DNA of 64,000 nt from contig NZ_BMKE01000020.1 of the NCBI RefSeq assembly GCF_014643915.1, positions 1-64,000 on the forward strand, given 5' to 3'. Shown here piece by piece: positions 16,241 to 25,538 of this stretch. The position numbers and the translations under genes are program-made. Origin of the DNA: Oceanisphaera marina. GTDB lineage: Bacteria; Pseudomonadota; Gammaproteobacteria; Enterobacterales; Aeromonadaceae. Position 1 is the first letter of the stretch; the number at the start of each line of letters is the position of its first letter. The notes under the pieces are model-generated. The model made no database searches, was not told where the DNA came from, and worked only from the letters and a program-made list of their open reading frames with translations.

Positions 16241-17146
16241 ATGATTATCATGGATTGTTTGGTTGCTCGTATTTTGGGACGATTGCGTCCTCTTTGTTTG
16301 ACCATCTTGTGTCTGGCCGGAGCCGTTGCTGTTCCCGCGCAAGCCCAGCCTTTTGTGTTTACTGCCATTCCCGATCAGGACGAGCGTCACCTCACCGAGC
16401 GCTTTGGCAAAATTGCCGACTACCTGAGCGACAAGCTGGGTGTCGAGGTTGAATATATACCGGTCAAAAGCTATCCCGCTGCCGTCAGCGCGTTTCGTAA
16501 TGATCAGGTACAGCTTGCTTGGTTTGGCGGTCTGACCGGCGTACAGGCGCGCGAACTGGTGCCCAATAGCGAGGCCATCGCCCAGGGTAAAGAAGATACC
16601 GAGTTCGTCAGTTACATTATTGCCCACACCAGCACCGGATTAGAGAGAAGTGAGCAGTTGCCAACCGAGTTGGCCGGCAAGCGCTTTACCTTTGGTGACA
16701 AAGGCTCGACGTCTGGCCGCCTGATGCCCGAGTTCTTCTTGCGTGAGCACTACGGCAAGGCTCCGAATGAACTGTTCTCGCGCGTCGGCTTTTCCGGCGA
16801 CCATAACCGCACCATTAGTCTGGTGCAGTCTGGTGCCTTTGAAGTGGGTGCCTTGAACTACGCAGTGTGGGACGCTGAACTTGCCAAGGGCAACATAGAT
16901 ACCAGCAAGGTCAAGGTGATTTGGGCCTCGCCGAGTTATCCGGATTATCAGTGGACCATACGCGGCGATGTAGACGCGCGCTTTGGTACCGGTTTTAAAG
17001 ACAAGGTACAACAAGCCTTGCTGGACATGACGGATCCGGCCTTGCTGGCGGCCTTTCCTCGCTCGGGGTTTGTAAAAGCCACCAATCAGGATTATTCCCC
17101 TATTCGCGATACCGCCGTGGCCATTGGCATCATGGATGACAAATAG
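16241..17146 (+). CDS. PhnD-like periplasmic oxyanion-binding protein (selenate-type candidate)
   Basis: A 301-residue substrate-binding protein of the phosphonate/phosphite PhnD superfamily. A signal peptide ends near PAQAQ (about residue 35). The mature protein opens FVFTAIPDQDERHLTERFGK and contains FRNDQVQLAWFGGLTGVQAR, GDKGSTSGRLMPEFF and ALNYAVWDAE. The opening and the LAWFGGL block resemble the subgroup annotated as putative selenate transporters (TIGR04553-type, from memory) rather than PhnD itself. No phn catabolic gene or selD is nearby. The start could be the ATG at 16241 or 16250; ribosome-binding sites are weak. It begins a three-gene ABC operon. Confidence 0.75.
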   Translation: MIIMDCLVARILGRLRPLCLTILCLAGAVAVPAQAQPFVFTAIPDQDERHLTERFGKIADYLSDKLGVEVEYIPVKSYPAAVSAFRNDQVQLAWFGGLTGVQARELVPNSEAIAQGKEDTEFVSYIIAHTSTGLERSEQLPTELAGKRFTFGDKGSTSGRLMPEFFLREHYGKAPNELFSRVGFSGDHNRTISLVQSGAFEVGALNYAVWDAELAKGNIDTSKVKVIWASPSYPDYQWTIRGDVDARFGTGFKDKVQQALLDMTDPALLAAFPRSGFVKATNQDYSPIRDTAVAIGIMDDK

Positions 17147-17197
17147 TGGACGCCAAATCTCTGCTGGTTGTGGAATGATTAAGGGTACCAGGTGCAC

Positions 17198-17869
17198 ATG
17201 AGTGCCGATAACTGCCTGTTTCAGTTTCAACAACAGGATCTGGGCTATGGTGCCAGCCCGGTGCTGCATGAGCTCACCCTGAAGATACACCAGGGTGAGC
17301 GGGTGGCATTGCTGGGCAAGTCCGGTACCGGCAAGAGCACCTTGCTGCGCAGTATGCGCGAGTTGCGTGCCAGCGAGGTGGCCTGGTGTCCACAGCAGCC
17401 CGGCCTGGTGCCGGTGTTGTCGGCGTTCCATAATATTTACATGGGGCGCCTTGCCCGTTATTCGGCCTGGTATAACCTGGCGAACCTGATTCGCCCCCAG
17501 GCCAGGCCCAGGGCTGAAATTGGTGAGCTGGCCGATCAGCTTGGGTTGCAGGACCAGTTATGGCAGCCGGCCGAGCGGTTATCGGGCGGTCAGCAAAGCC
17601 GGGTCAGTCTGGGCCGTGCCCTGTATCAGCAAAAAACCATCTTTATTGGCGATGAGCCGGTATCGGCACTGGATGAACGCCAGGCCGATGCTCTGTTGCA
17701 GCTGTTATGCGCGCGGCATCAAACTCTGGTGCTGGCGCTGCATAATATCGAGCAAGCGCTCACTCACTGCACGCGCATCATCGGCCTGCGGGCCGGACGA
17801 GTGGTACTGGATGCACCGGCCCAGTCGCTAAACGCGGGTGAGCTCAGCGACTTGTACCAAACGACTTGA
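17198..17869 (+). CDS. PhnC-like ABC transporter ATPase
   Basis: A 223-residue ATPase that powers the adjacent oxyanion importer. It shows Walker A LLGKSGTGKST, a Q-loop region around WCPQQPGLVP, the ABC signature RLSGGQQSRVSLGRAL, Walker B IFIGDEPVSALD and the H-loop LALHNIE. I choose the ATG at 17198 over a GTG six bases earlier. Its TGA overlaps the next ATG (TGATG), so ATPase and permease are translationally coupled. Confidence 0.88.
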   Translation: MSADNCLFQFQQQDLGYGASPVLHELTLKIHQGERVALLGKSGTGKSTLLRSMRELRASEVAWCPQQPGLVPVLSAFHNIYMGRLARYSAWYNLANLIRPQARPRAEIGELADQLGLQDQLWQPAERLSGGQQSRVSLGRALYQQKTIFIGDEPVSALDERQADALLQLLCARHQTLVLALHNIEQALTHCTRIIGLRAGRVVLDAPAQSLNAGELSDLYQTT

Positions 17870-19380
17870 TGTCTGTTTCTCGTCCCAATCGTGCCATGGT
17901 GCACAGCAGTCTGCTGTTTGTGTTGCTGGCGGTGGCGTGTTTGCCCTGGGCCGATTTATCCATCAGTGCATTCGATCCCTGGTTTGAGCTGACACGGCTG
18001 GGTGCCGGGTTGCTGCTGCCTAGCTGGCCGCCGCTCTCCATTCTGGGGGCGGCACTGGCCAATACCCTGGCCTTTGCGCTGCAAGGGGTCGCGCTGGGGG
18101 CGGGGGCGGGGTTGCTGCTGGCGGCAGGCTATCGCCGTGGCGCTATTCGCCGTCTGGCGGCGGGCCTGCGGGCGGTGCACGAGCTGTTCTGGGCCTTGCT
18201 GTTTATCCAGTTGCTGGGCATTTCGCCACTGACTGGCGTATTGGCTATCGCCCTGCCTTACGCCGGTACCTTTGCCAAGGTATTTGGCGAGCTGTTTGAA
18301 GAGGCCGATCCGGCTCCCGAGCAGGCATTGTTCGCCGATTCGGGAGAAAAGCCGGGTTGGTGTTCCCGGTTGTGCTTTTTACAATTGCCACTGTGCTGGC
18401 GACAAATGTCCAGTTATATCGGTTATCGCCTGGAGTGTGGCATTCGCAGCTCGGCGGTGTTGGGCTTTATTGGCCTGCCCACCTTGGGGTATCACCTGGA
18501 ATCGCTGCTGCGTCAGGGGTATTACGCCGAAGCGGCCAGTTTTTTTTACGCGCTGGTATTGCTGATTGCCACGTTGAAGTGGTGGTGGCGCCCCAGGTTG
18601 CTGCTGGCGTATTTAGCGGCGGCTTTATGGTGGTTGCCGCCTCAGGCCGTTTTTAACTGGCCGCTGACGGTACGCTTTTTTACTCAAGATATCGTGCCCA
18701 CGCCGCTGCGCAGTGGAGAATGGGGTGAATTCCTGCCCTGGTTGCAAAGCTTGTGGGCAGAGCAGATTGCGCCCGGTTTGTTGAATACCCTGGTGCTGGC
18801 CTTGTTGGCTCTGGTGGTGATGGCCGTATTGGCCTTGTTATGGTTTCCGGCCATTTCGCGCCGATTTGGCAATAGGGGGACCCGGATTGGCAGCCATTTG
18901 GGCCTGGTGCTGATGCGTGCCTTGCCGGAATATTTACTGGCCTTTATCGGTACCTTGTTGCTGGGGCCCAGCATGTTACCGGCCATAGCGGCACTGGGGC
19001 TGCACAATGGCGCTATTATTGCGCACTTGCTGGGCCACCACCTGAACAGCTTGAGGTTTAGAGAAGACGCGCCCACAGGCGTTAACCTCTACCTGTTTGA
19101 AGTGTTGCCGCGTTTGTATCGCCCCTTTATGGCCTACAGCCTGTATCGTTTTGAAAACCTGGTGCGAGAAACGGCTATTCTCGGCATGTTGGGTATTCCC
19201 ACCCTGGGCTTTTACATCGATTCGGCCTTCAGTGAGTTTCGCCTGGATCGCGCCATGCTGCTGTTACTGGTATGTGCGGCGTTAAATATGACCATTGATG
19301 CGCTGGCAAGGCGGTTGCGTCAACACCTCCATTTAAGCGAAGTGCAAACCACAGCATCCAGCCGCCCAGCATTACGCTAA
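17869..19380 (+). CDS. Double-length PhnE-like ABC permease (two fused permease domains)
   Basis: A 503-residue permease in which two PhnE-type domains are joined in one chain. Each half ends in a recognisable EAA-type signature: RSSAVLGFIGLPTLGYHLES near residue 200 and RETAILGMLGIPTLGFYIDS near residue 438. Each has five to six membrane helices. Such fusions supply both halves of the pore in one polypeptide. It closes the binding protein-ATPase-permease operon and is followed by a strong terminator. Substrate is unproven; selenate or phosphonate-like oxyanions are the candidates. Confidence 0.85.
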   Translation: MSVSRPNRAMVHSSLLFVLLAVACLPWADLSISAFDPWFELTRLGAGLLLPSWPPLSILGAALANTLAFALQGVALGAGAGLLLAAGYRRGAIRRLAAGLRAVHELFWALLFIQLLGISPLTGVLAIALPYAGTFAKVFGELFEEADPAPEQALFADSGEKPGWCSRLCFLQLPLCWRQMSSYIGYRLECGIRSSAVLGFIGLPTLGYHLESLLRQGYYAEAASFFYALVLLIATLKWWWRPRLLLAYLAAALWWLPPQAVFNWPLTVRFFTQDIVPTPLRSGEWGEFLPWLQSLWAEQIAPGLLNTLVLALLALVVMAVLALLWFPAISRRFGNRGTRIGSHLGLVLMRALPEYLLAFIGTLLLGPSMLPAIAALGLHNGAIIAHLLGHHLNSLRFREDAPTGVNLYLFEVLPRLYRPFMAYSLYRFENLVRETAILGMLGIPTLGFYIDSAFSEFRLDRAMLLLLVCAALNMTIDALARRLRQHLHLSEVQTTASSRPALR

Positions 19381-19407
19381 ATATCATCAGGTGGCCAACA
19401 ATAAAAA

Positions 19408-19440
19408 AACACCAAACCTCGGGTTTGGTGTTGTCGTTTT
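19408..19440. terminator. Terminator between the ABC operon and the SDR gene
   Basis: An 11-bp perfect stem AACACCAAACC/GGTTTGGTGTT with a TCG loop has an A-run on the left and a T-rich tail on the right, so it can serve both converging transcripts. Confidence 0.85.
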
Positions 19441-19468
19441 AACCAGGTGGCCCGCGATGATTAATCTC

Positions 19469-20221
19469 TTACAGCACCAGGCCGCCGTCTATTTTCAGTA
19501 CTTGCCCCGTGATGTATCGCGCGCGGTCACTGGCTAAAAACAGCACCCCTTCGGCAATATCCTGTGGCTCGCCCAACGCACCCAATGGAATACGCGCCGT
19601 CATTTTCTCCAGCACCTTCTCGGGCACGGCTTGTGTCATTTCGGTATTGATAAAGCCAGGGGCGATGCAATTGGCGCGAATGTGTGCTCCTCCGTGCACC
19701 AACTCTTTGGCCCAGCCCTTGGTCATGGCAATAATACCGCCTTTGCTGGCCGCATAGTTGGTCTGGCCAATATTGCCGTCTGTGCCCACGACTGATGAAA
19801 TGCTCACTATGCTGCCTTTGGCCTGAACCTTGATCAATGGCAGCATGGCCTGAGTCATCAGAAATACCCCTTTCAGGTTGACGTCCAGCACCTGATCCCA
19901 CTCTGTTTCCGTCATCTTGGTGAGCAGCGCATCGCGGGTAATGCCGGCATTATTCACCAGCACATCGACACGGCCTTGCTCATCGAGAATGCGCTTGCTC
20001 AAGGTATTGAGGGCTGAGCTGTTACACACATCCAGGGTAATGGCAGAGATATTGCTGTAATCGCCAATCCAGCTTTCTGCCGGTGCCATATTGATATCGC
20101 AGGCATAAACGCGCTTTGCTCCTGCTTTGGCCAGGGTTTCGCTAATTGTGCGTCCTAACCCTCTGGCGGCTCCGGTAACAACGCAGATTTTTTCGTGCAT
20201 ATCCAGATGAGATGTATTCAT
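19469..20221 (-). CDS. SDR-family oxidoreductase (FabG-like)
   Basis: A 250-residue short-chain dehydrogenase/reductase. It has the NAD(P) glycine motif VVTGAARGLGRT, the NNAG motif, the catalytic serine in VSISSVVG, the YAASK catalytic pair and NCIAPGFINTEM. This is the 3-oxoacyl-ACP reductase (FabG)/acetoacetyl-CoA reductase subfamily, but the gene is not in a fab or pha cluster, so the substrate is unknown. The ATG at 20221 follows a CGAGGA site; longer reading into the upstream region is not needed. Confidence 0.85.
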   Translation of the reverse strand: MNTSHLDMHEKICVVTGAARGLGRTISETLAKAGAKRVYACDINMAPAESWIGDYSNISAITLDVCNSSALNTLSKRILDEQGRVDVLVNNAGITRDALLTKMTETEWDQVLDVNLKGVFLMTQAMLPLIKVQAKGSIVSISSVVGTDGNIGQTNYAASKGGIIAMTKGWAKELVHGGAHIRANCIAPGFINTEMTQAVPEKVLEKMTARIPLGALGEPQDIAEGVLFLASDRARYITGQVLKIDGGLVL

Positions 20222-20377
20222 CAGCAAAATCCTCGAGTGAGTAAAAGATCTCGGCCTATCAATAGATGATGGCGAGGCTTCGATTGTAGCCTGAATTTTG
20301 CGCTGCATTGTTATGTTATTCTTAAATAATCTTAATATAACCTTGGATATAAGGCATTTAAAAGGAAGGGTTTAGGT

Positions 20378-20494
20378 ATGCTTTTTTTGCTCTGCATTGT
20401 TGGCTGTGCAGGCACACGGAAAATGCAGGGAAGCAGGGGGGCAGAAACAACAAGGCCCGCACGGGGCGGGCCTTGTTTAATTGGCGTTGACTAA
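20378..20494 (+). CDS. Possible small lipoprotein ORF (38 codons)
   Basis: An ATG follows GGAAGGG at an ideal 7-base spacing. The short product begins MLFLLCIVGCAG, in which IVGC fits a lipobox. The ORF then reads through the puuD terminator hairpin and stops at 20494. There is no basic residue before the hydrophobic stretch, and reading through a terminator argues against it. I list it as a weak candidate only. Confidence 0.2.
   Translation: MLFLLCIVGCAGTRKMQGSRGAETTRPARGGPCLIGVD
20449..20477 (-). terminator. Terminator after puuD
   Basis: A 12-bp perfect stem (20449-20460 with 20466-20477) lies 19 bp past the puuD stop codon. The minus-strand tail is GT-rich (TTGTTT). Confidence 0.75.
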
Positions 20495-20495
20495 C

Positions 20496-21803
20496 TTACT
20501 GGCCATTCCAGGCAGCAATCATGTCACGCTCTTCATCTGTCATCTGGGTCATGTTACCCAAAGGCATATATTTACTGGCGACCACTTGCTTGATGTGATC
20601 AGCCTGCAACAATATTTCCTTTGGCGAGTCCAGCAGAATGCCAAGAGGCGCAGCAGCAAAACCAGCCTGAGTCGGGTTTACCGCATGACACTCGACACAA
20701 CGGTTGTTCATGATGGTTTCTACTTGCGCCAGTGTTACAGCGCCAGAAGCAGCGGCTTCGGTTGCTGCTTCGCCAGCGTCTGCTTGCTCACCTTCAACGG
20801 TTGCATCGTCAGTCGCTGCAACACTGGTCTGGGTCTGCTCTACAGGCGTCACCGGAGCCTGTACTGCTTTCTTGGCAGTCGGCGCACCAATCCAGACGGC
20901 AACCAGAATCAATGCCACACCGGCAATCGGGTAACCCGGACGGATTTTGCCGCCGTGCATCAGTACAAAGTACTGACGAATCAGGGCACCGGCAAAGATA
21001 AACAGCACCATGATCACCCAGGACAGAGAGTGAGTAAAGGTGAAGGCATAGTGGTTGCTCAGCATCAACAATACTACTGGCAGGGTGAAGTAGGTGTTGT
21101 GTACAGAACGCTGCTTACCGCGCAAACCATCGATCGGGTTTGGTTTTTCACCGGCCTTCATGGCATTAACCATGCGGCGCTGGCCCGGGATGATCCAGAA
21201 GAACACGTTGGCAGACATGGCTGTCGCCATTACGGCACCGGTCAGCAGGAAGGCGGCACGGCCAGAGAAGATGTGCGTGCTTAAATAAGCCACCACAACC
21301 ATCATCACGGCAACGGCAATACTCAGGATACCATCGCGGGTCATGTTGGGGCTGATGCGCTTACACAGCTCGTTATAGATAATCCAACCTAACAGCAGGA
21401 ACGCCAGAGCGGCAATGTTGGCCTGGGTGCCGGTCATGTTGGCGGCCCATTCCCACGGGCTGTTACGATTGACCAGGTAGAAGCTGGGCTTGGTCAGGTA
21501 TAACAGGGTGAACAGACCAAAACCTGACAACCAGGTGGTGTAGGCCTTCCAGAATGACCAATGCAGATCTTCTGGCAGATCTTCCGGGCTGCTTGCGTAC
21601 TTTTGATTGTGGTAGAAACCACCACCGTGTACGGCCCACATTTCACCGAATACGCCTTTTTTCTTGCAGGCTTCACCCTTGGGTGGCTTCAGGCCGTTAT
21701 CCAGCATAACGAAGTAAATTGACTCACCCAGCCATGCGATGGCTGCGATGACGTGCAGCCATCTTATCAACAAGTTACCAAATTCCAGCAGATACGCTTC
21801 CAT
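20496..21803 (-). CDS. puuD: Membrane urate hydroxylase with C-terminal cytochrome c domain
   Basis: PuuD is the membrane-bound, cytochrome c-linked urate oxidase: it converts urate to 5-hydroxyisourate and passes electrons to the respiratory chain. The 435-residue protein has an N-terminal membrane domain of about eight helices (RWLHVIAAIAWLGESIYFV at the start, FFWIIPGQRRMV, KQRSVHNTYFTLPV). An Ala/Thr/Glu-rich linker (about 315-355) leads to a cytochrome c domain with the heme motif CVECH (369-373) and a likely Met413 ligand in SKYMPLGN. Length and plan match the family. HiuH at 12257 would take the product. It has its own structured leader, so it may respond to a purine. Confidence 0.93.
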   Translation of the reverse strand: MEAYLLEFGNLLIRWLHVIAAIAWLGESIYFVMLDNGLKPPKGEACKKKGVFGEMWAVHGGGFYHNQKYASSPEDLPEDLHWSFWKAYTTWLSGFGLFTLLYLTKPSFYLVNRNSPWEWAANMTGTQANIAALAFLLLGWIIYNELCKRISPNMTRDGILSIAVAVMMVVVAYLSTHIFSGRAAFLLTGAVMATAMSANVFFWIIPGQRRMVNAMKAGEKPNPIDGLRGKQRSVHNTYFTLPVVLLMLSNHYAFTFTHSLSWVIMVLFIFAGALIRQYFVLMHGGKIRPGYPIAGVALILVAVWIGAPTAKKAVQAPVTPVEQTQTSVAATDDATVEGEQADAGEAATEAAASGAVTLAQVETIMNNRCVECHAVNPTQAGFAAAPLGILLDSPKEILLQADHIKQVVASKYMPLGNMTQMTDEERDMIAAWNGQ

Positions 21804-21844
21804 GGTCTTACCTTCTCTGTTTCATATTTATTAGTTGGGACCCT

Positions 21845-21902
21845 AGCGCATCGAAACAGGTGCCCAGCTTACTTTGAGCTGGGGGCTGAGACCACATGCG
21901 CT
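21845..21902 (-). promoter_or_regulatory. Structured leader of puuD (possible riboswitch)
   Basis: Two nested perfect stems, AGCGCAT/ATGCGCT (outer) and CCCAGCT/AGCTGGG (inner), enclose asymmetric internal loops in a 58-nt RNA that ends 41 nt before the puuD start codon. The compact hairpin with purine-rich internal loops ahead of a urate gene makes a purine sensor conceivable. I could not match it to a known consensus by eye. Confidence 0.4.
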
Positions 21903-22289
21903 GCCTTCTTGTGTTCAAATTGTGTACTTTTCAAAAATCAAAATGTTGACAATTTGTGTGTAGATTTTTTTCAATTACGTGATGAATGTCAATGCTATTT
22001 AACAGTTAAATTATATTAATACGCTTGCAAAGCCTGATTTTACATTTTCACAAAGCATTAATCTTAACCTTATCAATTACTTACGATTTTCAAGGTGGTG
22101 GGCCTTTTTATCGATGCAATACTGATTAAAAAACATTCACCTAACATCAGGCGGCGTAATGATAGCGGATTTTGTGATCAAATGAGCAGTTAAATTCTGA
22201 AAAATGTATCGGATATGCTAAAGAGTTTCATCGGGGCGCTGGCCGTCGCCGTACTCGGCGTCTGAAGTGGTGTCTGAGCTATTTATTTA
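21903..22289. other. Intergenic region upstream of puuD and downstream of the DTW gene
   Basis: This 387-bp AT-rich stretch has no gene I can support. It must contain the puuD promoter (minus strand). AAATTGT near 21918 and ACAATTT near 21950 form an imperfect inverted pair that could be an operator. A 16-codon ORF at 22215-22265 is discussed among rejected items. Confidence 0.5.
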
Positions 22290-22865
22290 TCAGGTATCGC
22301 CGGCGGTGGTTCTCGCTTCAAATTGCCGTACACGGGCCGCTAACAAGGTATGCAAATGCGCCGTGACAAAGTCTGGCTGCAAACGGTGCAGTACATGACT
22401 GACACTTTCCAGTGTCGACAGTGCCTGGCCGCCCGGACCCTTGCGAATGTGATAGGCGCCTTCAGGGGCCTGGCTGAAGCTCAGGCAGGGTAATTGACGT
22501 AGCCAGGGATTCATGTGCAACAAACGCCGGGTTTTACGCCAGGTACCATCCAGCACCACAAGGCCGCCAATACCTGAGCTGGCTTGTCCGCCTTCTTCGC
22601 TGTCCAGATCCAGTGCCTGGGGGCCCGGATACAGCAGCCACCAGTCACCCCGAGACAGTGGTGGCAGCGGAGCCAGTTGCTCGGTAATCTCGACGCGGAT
22701 GTCGGGCAGGGCCAGACGCAGCAGCGGCACCGTACTTTTGGCGTGTCTGGCTTCCAGCGGGTGCTGTAATATCACCAGGGGTAACGGGCAGGGCTGAGTC
22801 ACGACATGAGCGCACAGGCAGGCACTTTGGGGTAGATGACAATGCGAACAGTAAGCACGAGACAT
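22290..22865 (-). CDS. tapT: DTW-domain tRNA-uridine aminocarboxypropyltransferase (TapT-like)
   Basis: DTW enzymes transfer the 3-amino-3-carboxypropyl group of SAM to a tRNA uridine, forming acp3U47 in E. coli (TapT/YfiP). The 191-residue protein has an N-terminal Cys cluster (CSHCHLPQSACLCAH), HPLEARHAKST, and the catalytic VVLDGTWRKTRRLL block containing the DxTW signature, followed by LSTLESVSHVL. The ATG at 22865 places the Cys cluster at the start, as in the family. Several DTW paralogues exist, so the exact tRNA position is inferred. Confidence 0.85.
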   Translation of the reverse strand: MSRAYCSHCHLPQSACLCAHVVTQPCPLPLVILQHPLEARHAKSTVPLLRLALPDIRVEITEQLAPLPPLSRGDWWLLYPGPQALDLDSEEGGQASSGIGGLVVLDGTWRKTRRLLHMNPWLRQLPCLSFSQAPEGAYHIRKGPGGQALSTLESVSHVLHRLQPDFVTAHLHTLLAARVRQFEARTTAGDT

Positions 22866-23079
22866 AAGAGTGCGACCCCTTGATGAAAAAGGACATAATA
22901 ACGGCAAGCCAGTGGTGGGTGAAGTGTCCGGTTACCATTGTCCTTTTCAGAGGAAAGCCTAACTGTTGATTGAGGATCCGCCGCGGATCGGCGACAATAG
23001 CCGCCGTTTTATCTGTCGTTCCCCGAGTGAGGCCCAGTTTGGCCCTTTGCTCTTTCATCAAAGTAGAAGAAATCCGACC

Positions 23080-24669
23080 ATGTCATCATCGCAATTTCTA
23101 CAGGAAGTCGCCAAACGCCGCACTTTCGCCATTATTTCGCACCCGGATGCGGGTAAGACCACCATTACCGAAAAAGTATTGCTGCACGGCCAGGCCATTC
23201 AAAGTGCCGGTACCGTAAAAGGCCGTGGCTCTAACCAGCATGCCAAGTCTGACTGGATGGAGATGGAAAAAGAGCGGGGCATCTCGGTGACCACCTCTGT
23301 GATGCAGTTTCCTTATAACGGTTGTTTGATCAACCTGCTGGATACTCCGGGCCATGAAGACTTCTCGGAAGATACCTACCGTACGCTGACGGCAGTGGAT
23401 TCCTGCCTGATGGTGATTGATGGCGGTAAAGGGGTGGAAGACAGAACCCGCAAGCTGATGGAAGTCACGCGGCTGCGCACCACTCCCATTATTACCTTTA
23501 TCAACAAGCTGGATCGGGATATTCGTGATCCCATGGAGCTGCTTGATGAAGTGGAAACCGAACTGAACATGATGTGCGCGCCCATTACCTGGCCTATCGG
23601 CAGTGGCAAGTGGTTTAAAGGCGTGTATCACCTTAAAAATGACGAAATCATTCTGTATCAGCCAGGTCAGGGGCACACCATTCAAGATATCAGGGTCATC
23701 AAAGGTCTGGATAATCCGGCGTTGAATGACATTCTGGACGAGAAAGAGGTTGCCGACTTGCGTGAAGAGCTTGAGTTGGTGATGGGGGCGTCCAACGAAT
23801 TTGATCAGGAGTTGTTTCTGGCTGGCGAGTTGACGCCAGTATATTTTGGTACCGCGTTGGGCAACTTCGGTGTGGATCATGTGCTGGACGGCTTTAGTAA
23901 CTGGGCGCCCGCGCCCATGCCGCGACCTACCCAGGAGCGTGATGTCGAGGCCGGTGAAGAGAAGTTTTCAGGTTTTGTATTTAAAATCCAGGCCAACATG
24001 GACCCGCGTCATCGTGACCGTATCGCCTTTATGCGTATCGTTTCTGGCACCTATAACCAGGGCATGAAGATGAAACATGTGCGGTTGGGTAAGACCGTGA
24101 ATATTTCCGATGCGGTCACTTTCATGGCGGGCGATAGAGAGCGAGCCGAAGAAGCGTTTGCCGGCGATATCATCGGCTTGCATAACCACGGTACCATTCA
24201 AATTGGCGATACCTTTACTCAAGGGGAAGACCTGAAGTTTTCCGGTATTCCCAACTTCGCCCCCGAACTGTTCCGTCGTATTCGCTTGCGTGATCCGCTC
24301 AAGCAAAAGCAGCTGCTGAAAGGGCTGGTACAGTTGTCGGAAGAGGGCGCGGTGCAGTTGTTCCGTCCACTCGATAACAACGATCTGATCGTCGGTGCCG
24401 TGGGTGTGCTGCAGTTTGATGTGGTGGTAGCCCGCTTGAAGTCGGAATATAACGTAGACGCCCTTTACGAGGCGATTAACGTCTCTACCGCGCGCTGGGT
24501 ATATTGTGACAATGCCAAGAAGCTGGATGAATTCGAGCGCAAGGTGTCAGCAAACCTGGCATTGGATGGCGGCGATAACCTGACCTACATCGCCCCCACC
24601 ATGGTGAACCTGAATCTGACCCAGGAGCGTTACCCCGATATTCAGTTCAGCAAAACCCGCGAACACTAA
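23080..24669 (+). CDS. prfC: Peptide chain release factor 3
   Basis: RF3 is the GTPase that removes RF1/RF2 from the ribosome after termination. The 529-residue protein equals the E. coli length. It contains the G1 motif HPDAGKTT (about 21-28), the switch region [30 protein letters not shown] and NKLD. I set the start at the ATG at 23080, which matches the family N-terminus ([20 protein letters not shown]). The 38-codon extension upstream lacks similarity. It is a single-gene unit followed by an intrinsic terminator. Confidence 0.98.
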   Translation: MSSSQFLQEVAKRRTFAIISHPDAGKTTITEKVLLHGQAIQSAGTVKGRGSNQHAKSDWMEMEKERGISVTTSVMQFPYNGCLINLLDTPGHEDFSEDTYRTLTAVDSCLMVIDGGKGVEDRTRKLMEVTRLRTTPIITFINKLDRDIRDPMELLDEVETELNMMCAPITWPIGSGKWFKGVYHLKNDEIILYQPGQGHTIQDIRVIKGLDNPALNDILDEKEVADLREELELVMGASNEFDQELFLAGELTPVYFGTALGNFGVDHVLDGFSNWAPAPMPRPTQERDVEAGEEKFSGFVFKIQANMDPRHRDRIAFMRIVSGTYNQGMKMKHVRLGKTVNISDAVTFMAGDRERAEEAFAGDIIGLHNHGTIQIGDTFTQGEDLKFSGIPNFAPELFRRIRLRDPLKQKQLLKGLVQLSEEGAVQLFRPLDNNDLIVGAVGVLQFDVVVARLKSEYNVDALYEAINVSTARWVYCDNAKKLDEFERKVSANLALDGGDNLTYIAPTMVNLNLTQERYPDIQFSKTREH

Positions 24670-24698
24670 GCCGACGGTTACCGTGCTTTGATATTGTA

Positions 24699-24724
24699 AC
24701 GCCGGCCTTGTAGCCGGCGTTTTT
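24699..24724 (+). terminator. prfC terminator
   Basis: An 8-bp GC-rich stem ACGCCGGC/GCCGGCGT with a 6-nt loop is followed by a T-run, 30 bp after prfC. Confidence 0.9.
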
Positions 24725-24767
24725 GTCTTCCTTTATCGAACGAGTGAGTGAGCGCAAGGAGGCTTTC

Positions 24768-25538
24768 ATGCTGATGACCGACAGTCACTGCCACTTCGAT
24801 TTTGCCGCCTTCGAGCCAGACCGTGCACAGCACTGGCGGCGCGCACAATTGGTGGGCGTACACAGGTTGGTGATCCCCGGCATTGAAGAAGCGCAATGGC
24901 CAGACTTGCCCCTGCTATGTGCGGCCCACCCAGGGCTGTATTATGCGTTGGGCTTGCATCCCTGGTGGTTGGCCAGGGCATCGACCGCCTGGCAGAGCAC
25001 ACTTGCCAAGGCATTGGACAACGCCGATAACCGTTGTGTGGCCGTTGGAGAGATGGGGCTGGATCGTAGTCTGACACTGGCACCCGACATTCAGGAAACG
25101 GCCCTGATTGCCCAGCTTGAGCTGGCAATCCAGTATCAGCTGCCGGTCATACTGCACAGCCATGGCACTCACGACAGAGTGTTGAAATGGCTGCGCCGCT
25201 ACCCGGTAAAGGGCGGCGTGGTACATGGTTTTTCAGGATCCGTTCAACAGGCGGAGACCTTTTGGATGCTGGGCATCCATATCGGTGTGGGCGGTACCAT
25301 TACCTACGACAGAGCCAATAAAACCCGTCAGGCCGTGGCGGCGTTGCCGGTAGAGGCTCTGGTACTGGAAACCGATGCCCCCGATATGCCCTTGTGTGGT
25401 TTTCAGGGCCAGCCCAATCATCCGGCACAACTACCGCGAGTCCTCACCGCCCTGGCCGAGCTGCGTCAGCAGGATGAAGCCTTGCTGGCCGAGCAACTCG
25501 AGAGCAACGTCAACCAGTTATTCGATTTCAGCGAGTAG
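24768..25538 (+). CDS. yjjV: TatD-family metal-dependent hydrolase (YjjV-like)
   Basis: A 256-residue TIM-barrel metallohydrolase of the TatD deoxyribonuclease family. The metal ligands are visible: DSHCHFD at the start, VGEMGLD in the middle, ILHSHGTHD, and ETDAPDMP toward the C-terminus. The ATG at 24768 sits behind a strong AAGGAGG site. The position between prfC and the deo genes is that of E. coli yjjV, which supports this paralogue rather than tatD or ycfH. Its physiological substrate is not known. Confidence 0.85.
   Translation: MLMTDSHCHFDFAAFEPDRAQHWRRAQLVGVHRLVIPGIEEAQWPDLPLLCAAHPGLYYALGLHPWWLARASTAWQSTLAKALDNADNRCVAVGEMGLDRSLTLAPDIQETALIAQLELAIQYQLPVILHSHGTHDRVLKWLRRYPVKGGVVHGFSGSVQQAETFWMLGIHIGVGGTITYDRANKTRQAVAALPVEALVLETDAPDMPLCGFQGQPNHPAQLPRVLTALAELRQQDEALLAEQLESNVNQLFDFSE

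Noticed and set aside
16241-19380. Phosphonate degradation locus
   Set aside because: Only transporter genes are present; no phnG-P, phnX or phnA-type genes nearby, and the binding protein looks closer to another PhnD subgroup.
22215-22265. 16-codon ORF (MLKSFIGALAVAVLGV) before the DTW gene
   Set aside because: Hydrophobic and membrane-like, but no ribosome-binding site, no promoter, and too short to support without conservation data.
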